A DNA stretch of 26,493 nt from a virus: positions 1 to 26,493 of the IMG/VR virus record IMGVR_UViG_3300036884_000038. One strand, 5' to 3'. A model generated the notes under the pieces. It saw nothing but the letters and a program-made list of their open reading frames with translations, was not told where the DNA came from and did not search any database. This document shows positions 21,694 through 26,493 of the stretch, one piece after another (the stretch's first letter is position 1; each line of letters starts with the position of its first letter). Made by a program: the position numbers and the translations under genes.

Positions 21694-23107
21694 TGAAAGC
21701 CTGTGCTACTCTGGCAGTGTTGGCCGCATTTTCAGCCGCCCGGCCAGCTACGGCCTCGTCAATCACGTCCTGGGGGTAGCCAGCTAACTTCATGGCTGAC
21801 CCAAGAGGCAATCCGGCAGCGGTATAAATCTGCAATAAGGCAGCTCGATCAGTGTCATCCATCGGAAATACCGGGCGTGCATTGATGGTATGGTCGAAGT
21901 CGCCAGCGTCATAGGAACCAATTCCCATAAAGATATCGGCAATGGACCCCAGAGTTAGGGCATGTTTATCCGCCTTGATTAAGGCCGCTTCGAAGTTTGA
22001 ACGCGTTTCCAGCACCTTGTCTACCGTATCCCCAAGCAGCATTTCAACCGCCCGGCCAGAGATGGCGCCGGAAGTTTTCAGGTCGAAGTAAGCCAGCTCG
22101 GGTAAGTCACGTTCAATCTCGTGCATCTGGTCTTGTAGGATGGCCAGGGCATCCGCATAGTGAATATCAGGGACCAGGGCGCTCAGTGTAGACGTGCCAG
22201 GAAGGCTCAGGATCGTGTCATCTTCGATGGTAAGGGTATTTGACCCTCCAGTAACTTTAGGAGGAGGTAAAGGTTTCCCCTGGGAATCGTTGGCGTTTGC
22301 TTGGGCCACCCATAATGCCTTATTGTATCTGAACAGCATTTCATGCAAGCGGGTCGCCATTCGGTTAGCTTCGTCGATTTTATCCAGGGCATGTGCGAAG
22401 CATCCAATTCCCCAATCTTCGCCAACGTCGATGAAGCTGGCGTGAGCGAAGGGGATGAAGTCGATACCCAAAGATTTCAGAGTGTCTTGCGAAACAGGGT
22501 CTCCCAGGTAACGCTCGTCTTCCTCATATTGTCCCCTCTTATGCAGGTAAGTGGTATAGCCTTCGAGTGTCCAGATTTCCGTATGGGTTTTATCGTCGTC
22601 GGGTATATCCAACCTGATGTACGTAAGATTTCCCATCTCGTCTTCGTCATAAGCCATGACGTAACGCGGGGGGAAATATTGCTGGTGCACGGAGTCCTTA
22701 AAGGCGCTCACTGAAGTCTTGATGAACAGATCCCCATAAAGGGCGAATTGACGGACAATCAGAGACTTCTTTGCAAAGAAATTCGACCATTGCCAGATCT
22801 GCTTGATCGGGTCGATAATTTTATCATTGGCAGACACAATCGGGAGTGAAGTTCCAGGTTCCAACTTGCTGACATAGAACTCCACTACCCGGTGGGCGCA
22901 ATCCCTGAGAGGTTTCATTGCCTCATCCCATACGCCCAGGTAATAATCAGATCCAATCTGTGGGTTATAAAGGCCGTTCTGATTGTAGTAGGCATCCAAT
23001 TGCGAGTAAAAAGCTATTCGGTTCTTCAGATTGCCTTGCATCACCGGGGATTGGTGAAGCTGGAAGAAGGATAACAGGCTCGATGGAATAGTAAGTAAAT
23101 TGTTCAT
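21665..23107 (-). CDS. Portal protein
   Basis: 480 residues, in the expected place between the large terminase and the MuF gene. It begins MNNLLTIPSSLLSFFQLHQS, has a helical crown (ALDKIDEANRMATRLHEML; QDQMHEIERDLPELAYFDLK) and the FDLKTSGAISGRAVEMLLG segment common in this family, and ends in a helical, Ala-rich C-terminus. The ring of twelve copies forms the DNA entry port. It overlaps the nuclease gene by ATGA. Confidence 0.85.
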   Translation of the reverse strand: MNNLLTIPSSLLSFFQLHQSPVMQGNLKNRIAFYSQLDAYYNQNGLYNPQIGSDYYLGVWDEAMKPLRDCAHRVVEFYVSKLEPGTSLPIVSANDKIIDPIKQIWQWSNFFAKKSLIVRQFALYGDLFIKTSVSAFKDSVHQQYFPPRYVMAYDEDEMGNLTYIRLDIPDDDKTHTEIWTLEGYTTYLHKRGQYEEDERYLGDPVSQDTLKSLGIDFIPFAHASFIDVGEDWGIGCFAHALDKIDEANRMATRLHEMLFRYNKALWVAQANANDSQGKPLPPPKVTGGSNTLTIEDDTILSLPGTSTLSALVPDIHYADALAILQDQMHEIERDLPELAYFDLKTSGAISGRAVEMLLGDTVDKVLETRSNFEAALIKADKHALTLGSIADIFMGIGSYDAGDFDHTINARPVFPMDDTDRAALLQIYTAAGLPLGSAMKLAGYPQDVIDEAVAGRAAENAANTARVAQAFNAGQLPPTG

Positions 23108-23838
23108 TGATGACTCCTTGCTTTGTGGCCGTCGGCTAAAAGATTTTCCAAGAAAAGGATCAACTGACTAAAACTATCAGCCTGATCCAACTGTGGCGCG
23201 CCGGGAACTGAGAACAACTCTTCCTCAGCATCTATCAGCCACGGGTATTGTACTCCAGGCCAGGGAAGTAATATGCAATCCAACGAGCACCAGACGGCGG
23301 CCTGCGACCAGCGCGTGGGTTTGTCTACCCTTGGGTTGAAGCCCTTAAGTATCTTGGCGATATTGCCTGATAGCTTCAACGTCTGAATGGCGCCTATACC
23401 GCTGCTCTTATCTTCAATTATGATCCCGCGCAACTTGCCGTCATCGGTCTGGTAGCGGTCATGCAAGTTCTGAATGGCACTGACCAGCATGGGAAATTCC
23501 AGCCGGGCCCGGCCAATCTCAATAATCGCCAACCTGTAATCCGGTAAAAGGTCCCCTACCGTCCAAGCGGTATAAGCGGCATCTTCAGATTCAGAAGAGG
23601 CGGTATCCAGTGAAATATACCGCCCAACGCCTCCTACAAGGTCCTCAGGCAAAAATCGGTTCTTACCTTCCCACCATTCACGCTTGAATATAGATCCTGA
23701 GGGCTGTACCATGTTCCCCTGGTAGATGGTTTCGAACACCTGTGGAGGAGTAGTCCGCTGAAGTTCAAGCACCGCTTCCAACCCAAGGTGGAAAGGCCAT
23801 AATACCCGACCGTCATGCAACTTGACCAGCCTGTTCAT
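23104..23838 (-). CDS. terL: Large terminase, nuclease domain (separate gene)
   Basis: 244 residues starting at the ATG that overlaps the ATPase gene's stop (ATGA). It holds the second half of a TerL: the DGRVLWPFHLGLEAVLELQ linker segment (residues 9-27), then the RNase H-like nuclease with VGRYISLDTASSE (Asp78), GIIIEDKSSGIG (Glu142, Asp143) and QLDQADSFSQLILFL (Asp218, Asp221). These acidic residues are the probable metal-binding set that cuts the concatemer. With the ATPase gene the total is 532 residues, normal for a single-chain TerL. Confidence 0.85.
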   Translation of the reverse strand: MNRLVKLHDGRVLWPFHLGLEAVLELQRTTPPQVFETIYQGNMVQPSGSIFKREWWEGKNRFLPEDLVGGVGRYISLDTASSESEDAAYTAWTVGDLLPDYRLAIIEIGRARLEFPMLVSAIQNLHDRYQTDDGKLRGIIIEDKSSGIGAIQTLKLSGNIAKILKGFNPRVDKPTRWSQAAVWCSLDCILLPWPGVQYPWLIDAEEELFSVPGAPQLDQADSFSQLILFLENLLADGHKARSHQ

Positions 23839-24701
23839 TGTGCACCCTGTGCATCGCCTAACATCTGACCCATGAAATTTTCAGGATAATATAATTCAGC
23901 GTAACAAGGTCCATCCTGCAGCAAAGAAGTCTTGCAGATCACCCAACCCTCGCCGCTCTGCCTAATGTCAGCATAGAGGTCCGCAGCGTTCCAGGCCGTG
24001 CCTATTAAGATAACTCTTCCGCCAGATTTCAGCCTGGACAAGAACGAATTGTGGAACCATTCTTTGACGAAATGTCTCATTCCTATCGTGCGCGACAAGT
24101 TGTAGTCAATCAGGTCATCCCCTACCAGCAGGTCGGCCCGGCTGCCTACGATAGCCTGGCCGGTTCCATAACCTCTCATGCTGGGGTGTAAACGTCCCTG
24201 GGTGGCAATGCCATTGCGAGCGATACTCCATTCCGCCTGTTCCTGCTTCATGCCCCCGGCCGCGCTTATATCGGGAAATAAACTTTTCCATGTTTCGCTC
24301 TCTACCAGGCTGCGAATAGTCATCGAGCGTTTCATCGCAGTTTCAGCGTCGATTGAACCGATGATGTTATTACTCTCAGGATGGAAGGCGATATTGCAGG
24401 CCATAAAAGCCAACGCCCAGGTCGTCTTAGCGCTTTCAGGAGGGCCAATTATCAAGAGTCTCTTTATCTCAGGATTGCACATCAATTGCAGCCATAGCCA
24501 ATGATGGGCAGCCGGATAGATCGGGATACCTTTGTCGTCGCTCAAAAGCAAGGCGGCAAAGGCAGCCACGGCCTTGGGAGTCAATATCCCGATGGCCTTA
24601 TCCCGGCGGGTCGTCTCCACCAGGACTTGTTGCAGGCGACTTACTTGCAAGATCTGTCGCCGCCTTTGCAAGTCCGGTGAGATACTCTCGTAAAGCGTCA
24701 T
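23835..24701 (-). CDS. terL: Large terminase, ATPase domain (separate gene)
   Basis: 288 residues from MTLYESISPDLQ, chosen because a GGAGA site lies before it; a TTG-started extension is also possible. Walker A is GPPESAKTT (residues 86-94), Walker B is LLVGDD (191-196), and the coupling motif is GTAW (234-237). The chain ends at GDAQGAQ just before the nuclease domain. It overlaps the small terminase by 104 bases in another frame. The ATPase powers packaging through the portal. Whether it works as a two-subunit enzyme or is joined by frameshift is unknown. Confidence 0.85.
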   Translation of the reverse strand: MTLYESISPDLQRRRQILQVSRLQQVLVETTRRDKAIGILTPKAVAAFAALLLSDDKGIPIYPAAHHWLWLQLMCNPEIKRLLIIGPPESAKTTWALAFMACNIAFHPESNNIIGSIDAETAMKRSMTIRSLVESETWKSLFPDISAAGGMKQEQAEWSIARNGIATQGRLHPSMRGYGTGQAIVGSRADLLVGDDLIDYNLSRTIGMRHFVKEWFHNSFLSRLKSGGRVILIGTAWNAADLYADIRQSGEGWVICKTSLLQDGPCYAELYYPENFMGQMLGDAQGAQ

Positions 24702-25056
24702 CTGATAAGTTCTCCAAATCTGGACCAATGGCTTCCCTGATCGGGCCGCCTTCTATACCAGTTGTTTCGATTCTGGTGGAATATCCACGGTTCTTGCCTC
24801 TTGTTTTCAATACCTGGATGGCAATTTTAGCGTTACCCTTTTTGATTGCCTTATAAACCGCGTTCTCGGCATCATCCAGGAATTGTTCGCCTGCTGTCAC
24901 AAAGGCATCTCTAATCTGCTTAGACTTAGTCGATCGTGCGTAGATTGCTTGATAGCTAACGCCTAGAGATTTAGCCACCAACGTGGGGAAGGGCCCTACC
25001 TTCAATATTTTATTGACTATTATCTCAACCGAAAGCTTTATCCGTTTACCAGTCAT
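24598..25056 (-). CDS. terS: Small terminase subunit
   Basis: 152 residues with an AAAGGTG site. The N-terminal helix-turn-helix (FPTLVAKSLGVSYQAIYARS, residues 23-42) is followed by helices for oligomerisation (QIRDAFVTAGEQFLDDAENA, KGNAKIAIQVLKTRGKNRGY), and the C-terminus is acidic/Pro-rich. It lies immediately before the large terminase, as expected. The protein would recognise the packaging site; the site itself is not identifiable here. Confidence 0.75.
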   Translation of the reverse strand: MTGKRIKLSVEIIVNKILKVGPFPTLVAKSLGVSYQAIYARSTKSKQIRDAFVTAGEQFLDDAENAVYKAIKKGNAKIAIQVLKTRGKNRGYSTRIETTGIEGGPIREAIGPDLENLSDDALREYLTGLAKAATDLASKSPATSPGGDDPPG

Positions 25057-25068
25057 AAATGCACCTTT

Positions 25069-25242
25069 CTAAACGTGCACACCTATCAGCCCGAGCAACC
25101 ACACGATCAAGATGATGCACACAATCGCATACAGCACCCACCGGAACGCAGCCACAGGCGGCGGCAGCGGGATGATTCCGATGAGATACCAAACAATCGC
25201 AACGATGATTAGCACGATCAGGATTGTTACCAAGATACTCAT
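25069..25242 (-). CDS. Small two-span membrane protein, possible holin
   Basis: 57 residues from MSILVTILIVLIIVAIVWYL, because that ATG overlaps the preceding stop (ATGA). Two long hydrophobic segments (residues 2-25 and 34-55) are joined by PLPPPVAAFRW. It resembles a small family of two-span bacterial and phage membrane proteins, some of which act as holins. It precedes the terminase genes in the late block. Its function is inferred from topology. Confidence 0.65.
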   Translation of the reverse strand: MSILVTILIVLIIVAIVWYLIGIIPLPPPVAAFRWVLYAIVCIILIVWLLGLIGVHV

Positions 25243-25664
25243 TTTATGCCTCCCATGCGAATATATAAAACTGCAAGTCCCGCTGCCTGGGTAATGAACG
25301 TTCCGATTACTGCCAAAACAACCGCCCATGTCCTACCAGAGATTTTCTCTCGTTGCGCCTTCACTTCGGTGGCCAGCGCCTCGCGGGCCGCCCTGGCTTC
25401 TTCAGCCAACAAGTCCTTGGCGTCCTTCGTTTCTTTCGCCAGTAAAGCCCTGGCGTCACCTTCCTCTAGCGACCGTTTTAGATGATCAGCCACCAGTCCT
25501 TGTAAAACTCGGTGATCTTCAATCAGACCAGGCTGTCCATTGCCGTTGAGACATTTATCAAGCCGGCTCGTTGCCGATTCAATAAGGGCAAGGCGAGTGT
25601 CAATAACTCCCAGCAAAGTAGCTATTTCCGCGGTATTGCCCCGCAGTTGCGTTGTCGGGCCCAT
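25239..25664 (-). CDS. Coiled-coil protein with C-terminal membrane anchor
   Basis: 141 residues. Residues 15-105 form an alanine- and glutamate-rich coiled coil (RALLAKETKDAKDLLAEEA, RAAREALATEVKAQREK). Residues 110-135 form one hydrophobic span (TWAVVLAVIGTFITQAAGLA). The topology resembles the XhlA-type haemolysin/holin partners or spanin-like phage lysis accessories. Overlaps the upstream gene by TAATG and the next by ATGA, forming a two-gene membrane cassette. Confidence 0.6.
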   Translation of the reverse strand: MGPTTQLRGNTAEIATLLGVIDTRLALIESATSRLDKCLNGNGQPGLIEDHRVLQGLVADHLKRSLEEGDARALLAKETKDAKDLLAEEARAAREALATEVKAQREKISGRTWAVVLAVIGTFITQAAGLAVLYIRMGGIK

Positions 25665-26263
25665 TATGCTACCTCGTCTAAGAACATTGAGCTGCCCACC
25701 TTGACGGTGGACTTGGTAGCGATGCTGGTTCCCTGGGCGAACTGGACCAGGAATGTACCCCCCACACTGACTGAAATGAAACCAGTTATTTCTACATAGG
25801 GATTGGGATTAGCGCCTGCCGTCGATATAAGTCCGCCGGTTACAGAGGTGGCACGCGCCTGAACTTGACCCGACGAACCATAAAACAGATTAGCGTCAGC
25901 GATGAATACACCCGCCGTCACTGTCCCGCCACAAGTAACCTTGACCCCGCCCGAGGTGACCGACACGCAATGCAGTCGGATGGTGAAGCGGTAATTCTTT
26001 CCGGCCACCAGGTTGACCGATAACCCTGGGACGGCTGCCAGGGTGGTATCACTGGTCTTGTCAAAATCCGCTGTAGTGCGAACCTGCAAAGTCGGCACCA
26101 TCAAGTCAGTCAAGTTGACCAATGACAGGATAGCCGCCTGCAGGTTGGCAAATGTGATATCTTTGCTCTCTGGCACGGCTCCCGGGGTGACGACGGCTCG
26201 CAGATAATCCGTCAGCGCCAGTGTTGTAGTTAAGTTTAGCAGTTCCTCTTTTGTATCAGCCAT
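25664..26263 (-). CDS. Tail accessory/fibre-like protein (complete copy)
   Basis: 199 residues with AAGGAG before ATG. The first 60 residues are helical (MADTKEELLNLTTTLALTDY). The rest is a beta-rich region starting VRTTADFDKTSDTTLAAV and containing small Gly/Thr/Val strands (GGVKVTCGGTVTAG; GGTFLVQFAQGTSIATKSTV), as in trimeric baseplate or fibre tips. The first 93 residues correspond to the partial copy at 1-280. Placement after the LamG gene makes it a probable receptor-binding or fibre component. Confidence 0.65.
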   Translation of the reverse strand: MADTKEELLNLTTTLALTDYLRAVVTPGAVPESKDITFANLQAAILSLVNLTDLMVPTLQVRTTADFDKTSDTTLAAVPGLSVNLVAGKNYRFTIRLHCVSVTSGGVKVTCGGTVTAGVFIADANLFYGSSGQVQARATSVTGGLISTAGANPNPYVEITGFISVSVGGTFLVQFAQGTSIATKSTVKVGSSMFLDEVA

Positions 26264-26493
26264 AATAAGCTCCTTAGAAAGCTACGCCGGCAGGCGACCC
26301 ATTAGGAACGCCCACCACTCCGAATATATTATCAAGGACCTGCAGGTCCGCCGTCAGTGTGTGCCCGACGTAGTTTGCCAGTTCTGGCGTTCGCACACAC
26401 GGTCCCTGGAAGATCAGGCTATAGTCCAGCGGCCCAACCGCCGCCGATGGTACACCGCCGTTATAAAGGGTGGCCACTTCCACTGGGGTCAGG
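25984..26493. repeat. Right copy of the diverged 510-bp terminal direct repeat
   Basis: This is the partner of positions 1-510, ungapped, with differences concentrated in 25984-26367 and none in 26368-26493. It spans the start of the 199-residue gene and the last 73 codons of a second LamG tail gene. Joining the copies at the exact 126-bp overlap would close a circle of about 25,983 bp. Confidence 0.9.
26274..26493 (-). CDS. LamG tail protein, C-terminal fragment (runs off right edge)
   Basis: Only the last 73 codons or so are present, open to the right edge. The fragment ends with EVATLYNGGVPSAAVGPLDY and on to GSPAGVAF, matching the end of the 291-2579 protein with a few conservative changes (TADLQVLDN versus TVDLPVLDN). 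It is the second copy, or the same gene if the genome is circular. It is followed by the same AAGGAG-led accessory gene. Confidence 0.8.
   Translation of the reverse strand, partial: LTPVEVATLYNGGVPSAAVGPLDYSLIFQGPCVRTPELANYVGHTLTADLQVLDNIFGVVGVPNGSPAGVAF

Noticed and set aside
1-26493. Diversity-generating retroelement for receptor variation
   Set aside because: No reverse transcriptase gene or template repeat with A-specific changes was seen; the terminal-repeat differences are not limited to A positions.

Overview
The window is almost all of a tailed double-stranded DNA phage genome of about 26 kb. The long, probably flexible tail (tape measure, tail tube, HK97-type head genes) points to a siphovirus. 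Genes are tightly packed with ATGA or TAATG overlaps, strong AGGAG-type ribosome sites and ATG starts. No integrase, excisionase, CI-like repressor, DNA polymerase, helicase or tRNA gene is visible. The host cannot be read from the sequence; the signals suit a bacterium using a sigma70-type polymerase. The last 510 bases are a diverged copy of the first 510 (about 89% identical overall, with the final 126 bases exact), so the contig probably closes into a circle of about 25,983 bp, or a small tail-gene cassette is duplicated or allelic.

All genes but one lie on the minus strand, so they read from high to low coordinates. Early block (19433 down to 12434): an RHH repressor-like protein with a consensus promoter and 11-bp operator-like repeats; an HNH-AP2 endonuclease; a Sak4-like recombination ATPase; a protein with 56 tandem dipeptides flanked by 92/95-bp direct repeats; several small proteins; a DUF3102-like protein; a lambda O-like initiator whose gene contains five iterons next to an AT-rich tract (a probable origin); a Lar-like antirestriction protein; and a small PD-(D/E)XK nuclease.

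Late block: a strong extended -10 promoter at 12327-12355 reads left through a holin-like protein, scaffold, two capsid-cement paralogs flanking a basic micro-ORF, major capsid protein, connectors, a beta-helix tailspike, tail completion genes, a second paralog pair, tail tube, tape measure and a LamG-bearing tail tip protein. If the genome is circular, transcription continues from the window's right edge through a tail accessory protein, two membrane proteins, the small terminase, a large terminase split into ATPase and nuclease genes, portal, MuF-like protein and a GH25-type endolysin (ending at 19928). The packaging genes (TerS, TerL, portal, MuF) are therefore separated from the capsid genes by the whole early region, which is unusual. 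The only plus-strand gene (19694-19903) is a small membrane protein convergent with the endolysin.

The most notable observations are: the diverged terminal repeat in a probable receptor-binding cassette; a predicted RNA structure between the capsid and connector genes that sequesters a Shine-Dalgarno site; the iterons inside the initiator gene; the dipeptide-repeat gene flanked by long direct repeats; the split terminase; and a set of ATGA-coupled micro-ORFs of 13-53 codons.
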